64,000 bases of DNA, taken from contig NZ_PYWL01000001.1 in NCBI RefSeq assembly GCF_003049525.1, forward strand, positions 434,001-498,000, read 5' to 3'. Position 1 is the stretch's first letter. Every line of letters begins with the position of its first letter. A program made the translations under genes and the position numbers. The DNA is from Lysinibacillus fusiformis (lineage in GTDB: Bacteria > Bacillota > Bacilli > Bacillales_A > Planococcaceae). Shown in pieces: positions 42,634 through 51,764 of the stretch. Below the pieces are notes generated by a model, which was given only the letters and a program-made list of their open reading frames with translations, was not told where the DNA came from and ran no database searches.

Positions 42634-43479
42634 TCATCGGTTACTTTTCATGTTGGCACGTAATTTTTTTATCGCAATCGTTAAACAAAGTACAATAATC
42701 AATACATACGCAATTAAATAAGTAATCCACACAGGTAGTTCCACTCCTGAAAGCTCAGCTAACGCATTGCCCATCTCCGGTGAAATCAGCGTCAGCATTA
42801 AGGCACCTGGATTAATTGAAGCCCAAAAATAAGTCATAAAGGAGGTACTTGCACCAACGGCATTACCCATTTGATGGAAAGCCATTGTTAAAAAGAAGAA
42901 GAATGCAGTAATCCCTCCTAAAAAGATAATAGATCCATATGTGGCTATCATGGCAACTATTGTTTTTTTAGTAATCGTTGAAAACATGACGCCAATACTA
43001 CCTATTGCTACAACAGTAACTAAGTAAAATAAAAATATAGAAATAAGCTGAGAAGGTGAAACTCCACCAAATAGGAACACTAAACTATATAATGGTAATC
43101 CTGCTACGAGCATTAAAACTAGAAACGACACGGACGATAATAATTTTCCAATGACAATTTGTGTAGAGCTTTGTGTCGTTGTTAGCAAAATATTTAAGGT
43201 TTGTTTTTCACGCTCACTACTTATAGCTCCTGCTGTTAAGCTTGGTGTAATGAATAGAACTAATGCCATTTGTAAAATCGTTAATACAGCAAACATCATA
43301 AAACTTGTTTCAGGTCTAAAAAATCCTTTGCCAGTAAATTCAGTTGTCAGCAATAAAAAGCCTGCAATGAAAATACAAAGTACTGCTAAGTAAAACATTA
43401 ATCCTGAGAAGCTTTTAAAAGAACGGAATCGTAACTTTAACTCTTTCACAAATACTGGATTATAAAATCTTTCCATCAT
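42634..43479 (-). CDS. ABC-2 type exporter permease
   Basis: 281 residues with about six helices. The segment GAISSEREKQTLNILLTTTQS lies after the second helix and is typical of ABC-2/GldF-like permeases. It overlaps the ATPase gene by four bases. With the ATPase and the large membrane protein it forms an exporter module similar in layout to GldA/GldF/GldG. Confidence 0.87.
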   Translation of the reverse strand: MMERFYNPVFVKELKLRFRSFKSFSGLMFYLAVLCIFIAGFLLLTTEFTGKGFFRPETSFMMFAVLTILQMALVLFITPSLTAGAISSEREKQTLNILLTTTQSSTQIVIGKLLSSVSFLVLMLVAGLPLYSLVFLFGGVSPSQLISIFLFYLVTVVAIGSIGVMFSTITKKTIVAMIATYGSIIFLGGITAFFFFLTMAFHQMGNAVGASTSFMTYFWASINPGALMLTLISPEMGNALAELSGVELPVWITYLIAYVLIIVLCLTIAIKKLRANMKSNR

Positions 43480-44411
43480 TGACTGTCCGCTCCCTTCGTA
43501 ATCGCCATAAAGACATCCTCTAAATCTTTTTCTTCCTCACTTAACGCATAAATTGGTAAATCGGCAAGTATGGCCTTTTTCAGTAATGCCACCTGCTCTG
43601 CATCTGTTCCACGATAATTAAAGGCTATTTCAAGACGATGCTCAAGAACATCAATAGACGAAATATGGGGATCTTCTTCTAAATATGAGCGTACTTCATT
43701 TATACGATCTGTCACTTTCATTACAATACGCTTTTCTCCCTGTAGCTGTGCCTGAATGGCAGCAACATTTCCATGTGCAATTAATTTGCCATTATCAATG
43801 ACGCCAATTTCATCACACATTTCAGCTAGCTCCGGCAAAATATGAGAAGAAATTAAAATGGTTTTACCCATAGACTTTAAATTTCGTAAAATATCTCGCA
43901 TTTCCACACGGGCGCGAGGGTCTAATCCAGATGCTGGTTCATCTAAAATCAATACTTTAGGATCATGAATAAGTGCACGGGCAAGACATAAACGTTGCTT
44001 CATCCCACGCGATAATAAATCTACGTATTCATAACGTTTACTCGTTAAATTTACAAGTTCTAAAAGCTGTGGAATCAGCACTTGGCGTTCTGCCAGTTGT
44101 ATACCATAGCTAGCTCCATAAAAATCTAAGTATTCATCTACTTTTAGCTGATCATAGACACCAAAGAAATCAGGCATATAACCAATCTGCTTGCGTACTT
44201 CTTTCGGTTCCTTGACGACACTTTTACCGTTTATCAACGCATCGCCTGATGTCGGTGACAATAATGTCGCTAAAATAGAAAATGTTGTTGATTTCCCTGC
44301 TCCATTTGCACCAACAAAGCCAAACACGATGCCTTCTTCTAAGGACAAATTTAAATGATCCAGGGCCGTAAAGGAGCCATATCTTTTCGTTAAGTCACGA
44401 ATTTCAATCAT
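43476..44411 (-). CDS. ABC exporter ATPase (GldA/CcmA type)
   Basis: 311 residues. Walker A GANGAGKST (about 35-43), signature LSRGMKQRLCLARAL, Walker B VLILDEPASGLDP, switch His in LISSHILPEL. A C-terminal extension of about 90 residues follows the nucleotide-binding domain. Its start overlaps the previous gene's stop by one base, so the two are coupled. Confidence 0.9.
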   Translation of the reverse strand: MIEIRDLTKRYGSFTALDHLNLSLEEGIVFGFVGANGAGKSTTFSILATLLSPTSGDALINGKSVVKEPKEVRKQIGYMPDFFGVYDQLKVDEYLDFYGASYGIQLAERQVLIPQLLELVNLTSKRYEYVDLLSRGMKQRLCLARALIHDPKVLILDEPASGLDPRARVEMRDILRNLKSMGKTILISSHILPELAEMCDEIGVIDNGKLIAHGNVAAIQAQLQGEKRIVMKVTDRINEVRSYLEEDPHISSIDVLEHRLEIAFNYRGTDAEQVALLKKAILADLPIYALSEEEKDLEDVFMAITKGADSQ

Positions 44412-46804
44412 TATTTTGCCACTCCCTTCAGCTCTATTTCAGGTAATTTCGTTTGTTCGCCAGTTGGATCTGGGCCATATTTTATTTCAAGTCGAACTTC
44501 ACTATCTTGATTAATATAATTTTTAATGTTATTTGTAAACACTTGCTTTGTATCCACTAATGGCTCATACATATTCGTCGCATTATTCCATATCGACAGC
44601 TGCATACGCTTAACATCCTTATTAGAAATAGTTAGTTCATTAAGTGATTCCACAGCGTCCATAAATTGATCGGGCATTGCCATTGTTAATTCGTATAAAC
44701 CATCAGATAGATACCAGTTATTTAGTTCCTCATCAATTTTATCGAAGTATCCACTCGCCGATAGTGAGTTTAATGAGTACGTGAAATTATTACGTTTCAT
44801 TGTAAAGGGTCCTGATAGTTCCACTTTCCCTTTAAACGGTTGAACAAGCATTGTAATTGGAGACATATTTGCACTTGTTTCAAGTTCAGCCCCTACAATC
44901 GCTTGATCTGTCCATGCTGTCAGTACTGGCTGTCTATCATTCTCTACAAGTGGCAATGCTAATGTTTTCATTCTTTCAACACGCATAGGATCTACCTCAT
45001 CCTTCTGAGATGGGTAACTATAATTATAACTATTAAAAACAGATGGCTTTTGAAGTACTGTTGTCTTCATTTCCTTGTCTACTTGTAAGGTTCCGTTTGC
45101 TTTAATATCACCCAGTTTTACTTCTTTCACGCCAGAGATTAAAGTGACGTCTTTTAATTCAAATGGGAAATTATTTTTTATTGTTCCAGTTAGCTTCTCA
45201 TTTTTCAACGTTATATCAACATCCATTTTGCCAATATTTTGAGCAGATGTTTTCCCTCCAAATGATTGAACAGACCAATAATTTAAATCACGTAATGTTA
45301 ACGTTGAACCGTTGGCATTTTCCTTAATATAAGAAGATTCATGTAAATCACCCACTGAACCCGTGAAATTATTATAATTTCTCATTGCAACAGCCGTTGT
45401 GTTTTTATCCGTATTCACAATAAAATCCCCGCTACGATTCGTTAAGATTGATTCAACATAGTACCCATTTAAACTACTATCCTCATTGACCTTATAAAAT
45501 GCGGATTGTTGTACTTGTGGCTGAACAATTCTGTCTTTTGCTCCAACAATGAAAAGACCAATCGAAAGAACGATTGAGAACACCGGAATAATCCACCATG
45601 CATGCTCCCGCTTATCTACCTTTTTCAGGACAAAATAAAGAACTGGACCAATGATGATAATATAAAGAATAATGACGATAAGCATATAGCTTACTGAAAC
45701 TTCAAAGGACGGGAATAGTTCATTTATGTTACGAAGCTCATAAGAAATTTGATCGAGTGGGGATTGTCCCTGACTCATCATTCCTTGCTGTGAAATACTT
45801 TGAATATCAATTATCTTTGCTAGGAGGGCTGCATAGCCGTCCATTGAAGCGAGCGGCTGATCTCCTAAAGAAAAGGCTGTTTGAATAATTTCGCCACTGC
45901 CAATTTTTTTCTTCGAGGCTAGGACTACATTATTCTCCGTTAATACAGGTAAACTTTCTTCATGATTAGTAGCTGTATGAATCGAAATTGGCTGCGTAAA
46001 AATACCACCGCCCGATAATTTTGTTAATGTTTCTGCAGAAATAGATGTCATTTCTTGTGATAATGACATTGGTAAATAATCTTTAAAAACCCCTGCTGTG
46101 GCATCTACTTGATCAGTAGCCCCTAAAAGTAATGTACCCCCATCTTGTACCCATTTCAGCAATGCCGCTTGTTGTTTTTGTGCTAAGTCGGCTATTGCTA
46201 CTTCATCTATGACGATGACGTTTGCCATGGCAAGTCCTTGTTCATCTTCTGGGAATGTATAATCCTTTAATTGATTAATATTAAATATTTCCACATTGTT
46301 TTGAGGAACAAATGATGATAAACGTAAAAATGCAGATAGTCGATCACTTTTATCTGTTAATGTATAGACAAATGTTGATGTAGGATCTAAAAAATTGGAT
46401 TGTAGGCGCTTGGTCCCCTTATAGGCAATCTTTTTTCCCTTTTCAATATTCCCTTCATAAAAGGCAAATAAATCTGCGTCCGAATATCCATTGTCAGCTA
46501 AACCATCTAGATAGAAGGTAAATGTCTTCTCTTCTCCTGCTGCAATATCAATTGGAACGACAAGTGCGGATGCTGCTTCATAAGAATTCGAAGAATTTAT
46601 TGCCATATCCCCAGAAAAATCTGCACCGTTATTTTTCACTGTCACTTGTAATGGCACAACTGATTGATATTTAGCTTTCCCTGATATACCTGCTGTTGCT
46701 TTGACCTCTAATGGTGCAGCTGCTTGCGCCTGTGTGGAAGGCAGCAGAAAGCTCATCATCAGCATAACTAATAAGGTCAGTGCCGTAATTTTTGTCTTTT
46801 TCAA
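44411..46804 (-). CDS. Secreted/membrane protein with GldG-like features, first gene of the MoxR operon
   Basis: 797 residues. The signal peptide spans about 1-28 (MLMMSFLLPSTQAQAAA). An Ig-like N-terminal part (VKATAGISGKAKYQSVVPLQV) is followed by an amidotransferase-like segment (NVIVIDEVAIADLAQKQQ, GTLLLGATDQ). Two helices lie near residues 365-392 and 400-420, then a large C-terminal domain outside the membrane. GldG-like proteins accompany ABC-2 exporters in this way. The start ATG at 46804 follows AAAAGGGGTTGAGC. Function unknown; location at the cell surface is clear. Confidence 0.8.
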   Translation of the reverse strand: MKKTKITALTLLVMLMMSFLLPSTQAQAAAPLEVKATAGISGKAKYQSVVPLQVTVKNNGADFSGDMAINSSNSYEAASALVVPIDIAAGEEKTFTFYLDGLADNGYSDADLFAFYEGNIEKGKKIAYKGTKRLQSNFLDPTSTFVYTLTDKSDRLSAFLRLSSFVPQNNVEIFNINQLKDYTFPEDEQGLAMANVIVIDEVAIADLAQKQQAALLKWVQDGGTLLLGATDQVDATAGVFKDYLPMSLSQEMTSISAETLTKLSGGGIFTQPISIHTATNHEESLPVLTENNVVLASKKKIGSGEIIQTAFSLGDQPLASMDGYAALLAKIIDIQSISQQGMMSQGQSPLDQISYELRNINELFPSFEVSVSYMLIVIILYIIIIGPVLYFVLKKVDKREHAWWIIPVFSIVLSIGLFIVGAKDRIVQPQVQQSAFYKVNEDSSLNGYYVESILTNRSGDFIVNTDKNTTAVAMRNYNNFTGSVGDLHESSYIKENANGSTLTLRDLNYWSVQSFGGKTSAQNIGKMDVDITLKNEKLTGTIKNNFPFELKDVTLISGVKEVKLGDIKANGTLQVDKEMKTTVLQKPSVFNSYNYSYPSQKDEVDPMRVERMKTLALPLVENDRQPVLTAWTDQAIVGAELETSANMSPITMLVQPFKGKVELSGPFTMKRNNFTYSLNSLSASGYFDKIDEELNNWYLSDGLYELTMAMPDQFMDAVESLNELTISNKDVKRMQLSIWNNATNMYEPLVDTKQVFTNNIKNYINQDSEVRLEIKYGPDPTGEQTKLPEIELKGVAK

Positions 46805-46820
46805 AAGCTCAACCCCTTTT

Positions 46821-46848
46821 TATGTAAGTAGATGGTTACATAATTATA
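46821..46848 (-). promoter_or_regulatory. Promoter/operator of the MoxR-ABC operon
   Basis: On the minus strand the -10 is TATAAT (46848-46843). Immediately after it comes the perfect inverted repeat TATGTAA-N8-TTACATA (46821-46842), between the promoter and the first start codon. The position suits a repressor. No regulator gene is adjacent. The -35 is poor. Confidence 0.55.
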
Positions 46849-46931
46849 CGATTTAAATTGCATTTTGTTCCATTTCTTATGATATCTTCATCAATATTCA
46901 TAAACTCTTAAGAAATCACCGAGCCAAACGA

Positions 46932-46965
46932 AAAAGACAATCCCCTAATAGACTGGAATTGCCTT
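46932..46965 (-). terminator. Probable terminator of ccpC
   Basis: On the minus strand, AAGGCAATTCC pairs with GGGATTGTCTT (two G-U pairs), followed by TTTTCG. Confidence 0.55.
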
Positions 46966-46970
46966 ATTTT

Positions 46971-47858
46971 TTATTTTGTATAGTCAAACAAACAACGAGC
47001 ATGGTCTTGCACTACTTCTACAAATGCTTCTACCTGTCGCAATTCAAAAGATGATTCATAGCCAATGAGCCATGTATCGCGTGTAATTCCAAATTCCTTT
47101 TCATCGTTTGTTAAAGGTATTTTATGAATTTCATCATGGTCATTTAATGTAATGGATGGTAGTATAGCATACCCTATTCCATTTAAAGCCATCTGTTTAC
47201 AAATTTCTATTTGATCGACTAAAATTTGTTTTCTTGGATTGGAGGCAAAGTGCTGCTGCCACCATTGTTGAATTTCCTGATAATAGTTCGAGTCACTTTT
47301 ATATTGAATAAAAGGACGATCTGTTGTCAGCACATCTTCAATTGTCTTCACCTCTTTATCCACCAAATAAAGGGTGTCTCTGAAAAGGTGAATCTTTTCC
47401 CCTTTCCAATCTACCTGACCTCGTACAATTCCAATATGTGCCTCGCCCTCATAAAGGGCTTTCACAATTTCAGAACTCCAGCCCGTCATAAGTGATATTT
47501 TTGCATCGGGATATTTAGATACAAATTCCTTCAGGATTTTAGGCAACCAGTTTTGACCAACAATAGACGCACAGGCAATTTTCAAGGTTCCATTTACCTT
47601 TGTCGTTAAGGATTGAATCGTTTCAAATATTTCTTCCTTTTTGGCTAGCATTTCCTTTGCATAAGCAATAACCTGTTCACCAGCAGGTGTTGCTGTTAAA
47701 CCTTTTTGTGAACGAATAAATAATTGTGCACCCCAGTCCTTTTCAATCGTTTGTAAACGTTGGGAAAGGGCTGGCTGGGATAGAAATAGACGTTCAGCTG
47801 CTTTCCGCATATTGCGTTCCTCAGCTAAAATTTTTAAAATCTCTGCCTCTGTTGCCAT
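46971..47858 (-). CDS. ccpC: LysR-family regulator CcpC
   Basis: 295 residues (B. subtilis CcpC 293). The helix-turn-helix is NMRKAAERLFLSQPALSQRLQTIE (about 15-38, quoted in parts: NMRKAAERLFLSQ, PALSQRLQTIE). The effector domain has MTGWSSEIVKALYEGEAHIG and CKQMALNGIGYAILPS, very like CcpC. CcpC represses aconitase and citrate synthase genes and responds to citrate. The start ATG at 47858 follows GGAGGT; an upstream ATG at 47876 overlaps that site. Position after darB matches B. subtilis. Target genes are not in this window. Confidence 0.88.
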   Translation of the reverse strand: MATEAEILKILAEERNMRKAAERLFLSQPALSQRLQTIEKDWGAQLFIRSQKGLTATPAGEQVIAYAKEMLAKKEEIFETIQSLTTKVNGTLKIACASIVGQNWLPKILKEFVSKYPDAKISLMTGWSSEIVKALYEGEAHIGIVRGQVDWKGEKIHLFRDTLYLVDKEVKTIEDVLTTDRPFIQYKSDSNYYQEIQQWWQQHFASNPRKQILVDQIEICKQMALNGIGYAILPSITLNDHDEIHKIPLTNDEKEFGITRDTWLIGYESSFELRQVEAFVEVVQDHARCLFDYTK

Positions 47859-47927
47859 CAATCTGTAAACCTCCAATTACAAGCAAAGAGGGCCTCATGA
47901 TTTTCATATGAGCTCCCTCTTAAACTA

Positions 47928-48368
47928 CTACTCTTTTTGATAAATATATTTTTTCAATTGCTTTAAAATAACACGTCTTGTTAATATCCCTGCAAAAGTA
48001 CCATCTTCGTCCACTACACATAAAAATGCGTGGTTAATGACTAAATCCAAAGCTCGCTGAAATGTATCTGACAACTTTAATACAGCAATCTCTTTTTCCA
48101 TAATAGAGTCAACTTTAATATCAGGAAGCTTTTCATACTCAATATGCTCGAGTCCTAGAATCGATTCCGTTATCATTTTCATGCTCAGTAAACCTTGAAG
48201 TCGATATTTCAAATCTAATACAGGTATGGACGAATATCCTGTACGCGTTAGTACAAGTAGTGCGTGCTCAGCACTATTGCCACTTTGTACATGCGCAACT
48301 TTTTCAGAGGAAATGATAAAATCACTAATTGGCATTGCTAATAAGTCTTTGCTGTTAGTTGAAATCAT
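47928..48368 (-). CDS. darB: CBS-domain c-di-AMP-binding protein DarB (CbpB/YkuL)
   Basis: 146 residues (B. subtilis 147), two CBS motifs and nothing else. It begins MISTNSKDLLAMPISDFI; the stretch EHALLVLTRTGYSSIPVLD closely matches YkuL. In B. subtilis the apo form activates the (p)ppGpp synthetase Rel and pyruvate carboxylase, and c-di-AMP prevents this. It lies upstream of ccpC as in B. subtilis, about 70 bases apart. The ATG at 48368 follows AAAAGGAGAAG. Confidence 0.93.
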   Translation of the reverse strand: MISTNSKDLLAMPISDFIISSEKVAHVQSGNSAEHALLVLTRTGYSSIPVLDLKYRLQGLLSMKMITESILGLEHIEYEKLPDIKVDSIMEKEIAVLKLSDTFQRALDLVINHAFLCVVDEDGTFAGILTRRVILKQLKKYIYQKE

Positions 48369-48519
48369 GAACTTCTTCTCCTTTTCTGTCCTGGCTGTGC
48401 AGAACAGTCCTTCCCTTTCATCATATCACAACTTTTCTATGTCTGACCATGATCAGGACGGGAAGAGTTTTTCAGGAATAACGAATTTTTTTGAGCTATT
48501 CAACAAAAACTAAGTACAC

Positions 48520-48555
48520 CCTCAATCAGTTAAAGTGTTTCATCTCTGATTGAGG
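48520..48555 (-). terminator. Terminator of the small membrane protein gene
   Basis: CCTCAATCAG (48520-48529) with CTGATTGAGG (48546-48555). The T tract on the minus strand is weak and somewhat distant. Confidence 0.55.
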
Positions 48556-48566
48556 ATGAGTTATTT

Positions 48567-48806
48567 CTAATAGCCAGCCTTACTCCAGTAATAAAAAATC
48601 ATGATCCCTAAAAAGAGTAAAAATATCAGATATACCCATACGATTGGATTGAGCATCGTTGCATACTCTTCAACCGTTTCTGAAATCGGAGTATCCTTTT
48701 CAGACTTCCGTTCAGAAGTCATCTTTGCAATTTTCAACGTGGATACAAACGAAATAACACAAATAATTATCATGGCAATTAGAGCTGGTATTAACCACAT
48801 ACCCAT
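48567..48806 (-). CDS. Small membrane protein, 79 residues, unknown
   Basis: Begins MGMWLIPALIAMIIICVISF with AAAGGAG eight bases before ATG 48806. Two membrane helices (about 4-24 and 54-74) are joined by a charged loop of about 30 residues (KMTSERKSEKDTPISETVEE). It lies 63 bases downstream of fadH on the same strand and may be read with it. No family recognised. Confidence 0.72.
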   Translation of the reverse strand: MGMWLIPALIAMIIICVISFVSTLKIAKMTSERKSEKDTPISETVEEYATMLNPIVWVYLIFLLFLGIMIFYYWSKAGY

Positions 48807-48869
48807 TGTCAAAACTCCTTTCTTTACCCTTAGTATGCGTCAATCCAGCTCTTCATTATGCAAACATTT

Positions 48870-49637
48870 TTAGAATGGATATTGATTGAGCCACTGACCA
48901 CCATCCAGTGTCACACATTCTCCGTTCATATAGCTTGCCTTATTAGACATCATAAATGTAGCTAAATCAGCTATTTCCTCAGGTGTACCCGTACGTCCTA
49001 GTGGAACAGAATCTAATGTACGCGCAGCAGCTGCTTCAGATTCCCAAAGCTTATCAGCACCACCTGTTCGTTCTATTGGCCCTGGTGCTATGGCATTGAC
49101 GCGAATACCATATTGCTTCCCCCATTCTACTGCTAATGTTCTCGTCAATGATAATACTCCCGCTTTTGCTGCAGCTGAATGGACCACACCAGCTCCTGCA
49201 TTCCAAGCATAAGTAGCAACCATATTCAAAATAGAGCCCTTAATATTATTTTCAATCCAATATTTACCTACTGCTGAAGAACAGAAGAACGTACCATTTA
49301 ACACGATATCTACTACTGCCTTCCAGCCATTAGGTGTTAAATCCTCAGCATGTACAATGAAATTACCAGCGGCATTATTAACAAGACCATCAACCTGTCC
49401 AAATTTTTCAACAGCAAATGCTAGCATCGCCTCGGCATGTTCTGGTACTCGTACATCCATTTGGAAGGTTTTAATCGTTGAGCCAGCCTCTGCAATAAAC
49501 TTTTTTGCCTCTGCTAAACGTTCTTCATTGCGCCCTGTGATGACAACATTTGCTCCTTCGGCAACAAATTGCTTCGCCATATAAAGACCCATTCCACTTG
49601 ATCCACCTGTAATTATAATTGTCTTCCCCTGCAACAT
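48870..49637 (-). CDS. fadH: 2,4-dienoyl-CoA reductase FadH (SDR family)
   Basis: 255 residues (B. subtilis FadH/YkuF 254). The NAD(P)-binding motif TGGSSGMGLYMA (about 10-21) and NNAAGNF are seen. The usual SDR Tyr-x3-Lys is replaced by a Ser-x3-Lys pattern in VVHSAAAKAGV, as in bacterial and mitochondrial dienoyl-CoA reductases. The C-terminal GGADKLW and SYMNGECVTLDGGQWL match the family. It reduces the 2,4-double bonds met in beta-oxidation of unsaturated fatty acids. A FadR-like box lies just upstream. Confidence 0.9.
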   Translation of the reverse strand: MLQGKTIIITGGSSGMGLYMAKQFVAEGANVVITGRNEERLAEAKKFIAEAGSTIKTFQMDVRVPEHAEAMLAFAVEKFGQVDGLVNNAAGNFIVHAEDLTPNGWKAVVDIVLNGTFFCSSAVGKYWIENNIKGSILNMVATYAWNAGAGVVHSAAAKAGVLSLTRTLAVEWGKQYGIRVNAIAPGPIERTGGADKLWESEAAAARTLDSVPLGRTGTPEEIADLATFMMSNKASYMNGECVTLDGGQWLNQYPF

Positions 49638-49660
49638 TCCATTTCCCCCTTTGTCAAAAA

Positions 49661-49678
49661 TGAATGGTTATTCATTAA
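49661..49678 (-). promoter_or_regulatory. FadR-like operator upstream of fadH
   Basis: On the minus strand it reads TTAATGAATAACCATTCA, with two mismatches to the B. subtilis FadR consensus TGAATGAMTANTCATTCA as I recall it. It is 24 bases before the fadH ATG. FadR represses fatty-acid degradation genes, including fadH in B. subtilis, until long-chain acyl-CoA binds it. Confidence 0.65.
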
Positions 49679-49754
49679 AATTTTACTATATTTTCTCGAA
49701 ACTGTCATTTTAATTCTGTCAATTGCACTTTTTATTTTCTATAAAAACATAAAA

Positions 49755-49780
49755 GAGCTATCCACATGAATGAATAGCTC
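49755..49780 (-). terminator. Terminator of the hydroxy-acid operon
   Basis: GAGCTAT (49755-49761) with ATAGCTC (49774-49780); the minus strand continues TTTTATGTTTTTAT. Confidence 0.7.
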
Positions 49781-49789
49781 GGAAATTTT

Positions 49790-50974
49790 TTAGAATTCAT
49801 AAGTATAAGCTGTATGATATAACTCCATTAGTTCCTCTTTTGTTGGTATCTTTGGATTATTGCTAGGACTACCACTTGCAATTGCGTCTTCGACCATTTT
49901 AGGGATGGCCTTATAATACGCGCCTTCCTCTATCCCCCACTGTTTTAAATTTCCAATATTCATTCGTTTACACATTTCTTTAATGGAAGAAATAGCTAAC
50001 TGAGCAAGGTCTTCTTGTGATAGAGTTTCATTCTTTTCATGAAAGAACTGGCCTAAAACTGCTAACCGATCTATACAAGCTTCTTTAGAAAATTCTAAAA
50101 CCACTGGTAAAAGCATAGCATTGGAAATACCATGGGGCACGTGGAATAACGCACCTATTGGACGAGACATTCCATGTACTAATGCAACCGAGGCATTAGA
50201 AAAAGATAGACCTGCCTGCATGGAGCCTAATGACATAGCTTCTCTCGCATCTACATCATCCCCTTGCTCATAAACTCTCAAAATATTATGGACGATTAAA
50301 TCCATGGCAGAAAGAGCAAGTACATTTGAATATGGATGGGCTAAACGGGACAAATAACTTTCAATGGCATGGCTTAAGGCATCAATCCCTGTAGCTGCAG
50401 TAATCGCAGGTGGTGATGTAATCGTTAAAATAGGATCAACAATGGCAACCGTTGGCATAAAGGCAGGCTGCTTAATCATCATTTTGACTTCACTCTTTGT
50501 ATTGGTAATAACAGTGGCATCTGTTGCCTCTGAACCTGTTCCAGCTGTCGTTGGAATAGCAATATGTGGGATTGGCACTTGCTCTGCCATTTTTGCCATT
50601 TTCATATAATCTCCTATGTAGCCACCGTTTGTAGCCACCACTGCAATCGCCTTTGCTGTGTCAATACAGCTTCCACCTCCAACAGAAATGATAACATCAC
50701 AACCTTCCTGCTGAAGAAGATGTAGCCCTTCCTTTACATACGTGTCATCTGGTTCAGTTACTACCCCTAAGTATGGAACCGCTTCTATTCCATATGTGTT
50801 TAACAAACTTCTACATTGCTTCACAAAGCCTAAGCTGTCCATAATTGGATCACTAATAATAAGTGCTTTAGTGCCGAGTTTTTTAGCATACTCGCCCACC
50901 TCTTCAAAGGAATCACGCCCATACACAAGCGTTCCAGGTGAATGAACGGTAAAGCTTGTTTTTGTTTGAATCAT
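49790..50974 (-). CDS. Iron-containing (group III) alcohol dehydrogenase
   Basis: 394 residues. NAD site GGGSCIDTAKA (about 95-105). Metal ligands are in DALSHAIES and in LVHGMSRPIGALFHVPHG. The start is ATG at 50974 after GGAGGGAAA; the frame extends to 51013 but overlaps the upstream gene without a binding site. The family oxidises primary alcohols or 4-hydroxybutyrate-like hydroxy acids, or reduces aldehydes. It is the last gene of the operon. Given its neighbours, an omega-hydroxy acid is a plausible substrate. Confidence 0.83.
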   Translation of the reverse strand: MIQTKTSFTVHSPGTLVYGRDSFEEVGEYAKKLGTKALIISDPIMDSLGFVKQCRSLLNTYGIEAVPYLGVVTEPDDTYVKEGLHLLQQEGCDVIISVGGGSCIDTAKAIAVVATNGGYIGDYMKMAKMAEQVPIPHIAIPTTAGTGSEATDATVITNTKSEVKMMIKQPAFMPTVAIVDPILTITSPPAITAATGIDALSHAIESYLSRLAHPYSNVLALSAMDLIVHNILRVYEQGDDVDAREAMSLGSMQAGLSFSNASVALVHGMSRPIGALFHVPHGISNAMLLPVVLEFSKEACIDRLAVLGQFFHEKNETLSQEDLAQLAISSIKEMCKRMNIGNLKQWGIEEGAYYKAIPKMVEDAIASGSPSNNPKIPTKEELMELYHTAYTYEF

Positions 50975-50990
50975 CTTTTTCCCTCCTACA

Positions 50991-51752
50991 CTATTGAGCT
51001 GTATACCCACCATCTAAAAGAATAGCTTGACCCGTTAATCCTTTAGCTAAATCACTCGCCAAATATAATGCAAGCCCTGTAACTTCCGATACATCAAGTA
51101 AGCGTTTTTGAGGTACAAGTGGATAGAGCACCTCTTCAAGTACTTCTTCTACTTGAATTCCTCTAGTTTTCGCTAAATCTTTAAATTGATGGCGCACTAG
51201 TTCGGTATCAACATATCCTGGACAAATCGCATTTACCGTAATTCCATCCTTTGCTACTTCCAGCGCAGCTACCTTCGTTAAACCAATGACTCCATGCTTT
51301 GCCGCATTGTAACCTACCTTACCTGCAAATCCAATCACACCATTAATGGAGGCCATATTGATAATACGACCAAATTGATTTTTCTTCATATGAGGTAATA
51401 CATATTTCATCGCAATAAATGGTGCAACGACCATTACTTTTTGCATGTCTTCGAAAATTTCCGTCTTAAAGTCTTCAATAAGGGAGACATGTTGAAATCC
51501 TGCATTATTAATTAAAATATCTAACGTTGTAAAGCGATCGATTGTCCATTCAATTGCCTCTCGTATGACTTCTTCATTTGACACATCACATGTATAAGCC
51601 GTTAAGGAAGGATTGTTTTCAACGGCCTCTCTTAAAAGCTGTTCATTTTTATCCGTAATTACGACATTGGCTCCTTGTTCGGTAAATGCTTGTGCCATGG
51701 AAAGACCAATACCACGAGCTGCTCCAGTAATGAATACTGTTTTTCCTTGCAT
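50991..51752 (-). CDS. 3-hydroxybutyrate dehydrogenase (SDR family)
   Basis: 253 residues. The NAD motif TGAARGIGLSMA (about 9-20), NNAGFQHV, the catalytic Ser in MASINGV, YNAAKHG with catalytic Tyr and Lys, and CPGYVDTELV. FQHV with a conserved Gln and the C-terminal region LTGQAILLDGGYTAQ are features of D-3-hydroxybutyrate dehydrogenases. The enzyme converts 3-hydroxybutyrate to acetoacetate with NAD. It is placed between a GntP permease and an iron ADH gene. Confidence 0.85.
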   Translation of the reverse strand: MQGKTVFITGAARGIGLSMAQAFTEQGANVVITDKNEQLLREAVENNPSLTAYTCDVSNEEVIREAIEWTIDRFTTLDILINNAGFQHVSLIEDFKTEIFEDMQKVMVVAPFIAMKYVLPHMKKNQFGRIINMASINGVIGFAGKVGYNAAKHGVIGLTKVAALEVAKDGITVNAICPGYVDTELVRHQFKDLAKTRGIQVEEVLEEVLYPLVPQKRLLDVSEVTGLALYLASDLAKGLTGQAILLDGGYTAQ

Positions 51753-51764
51753 ACAACATTCCTC

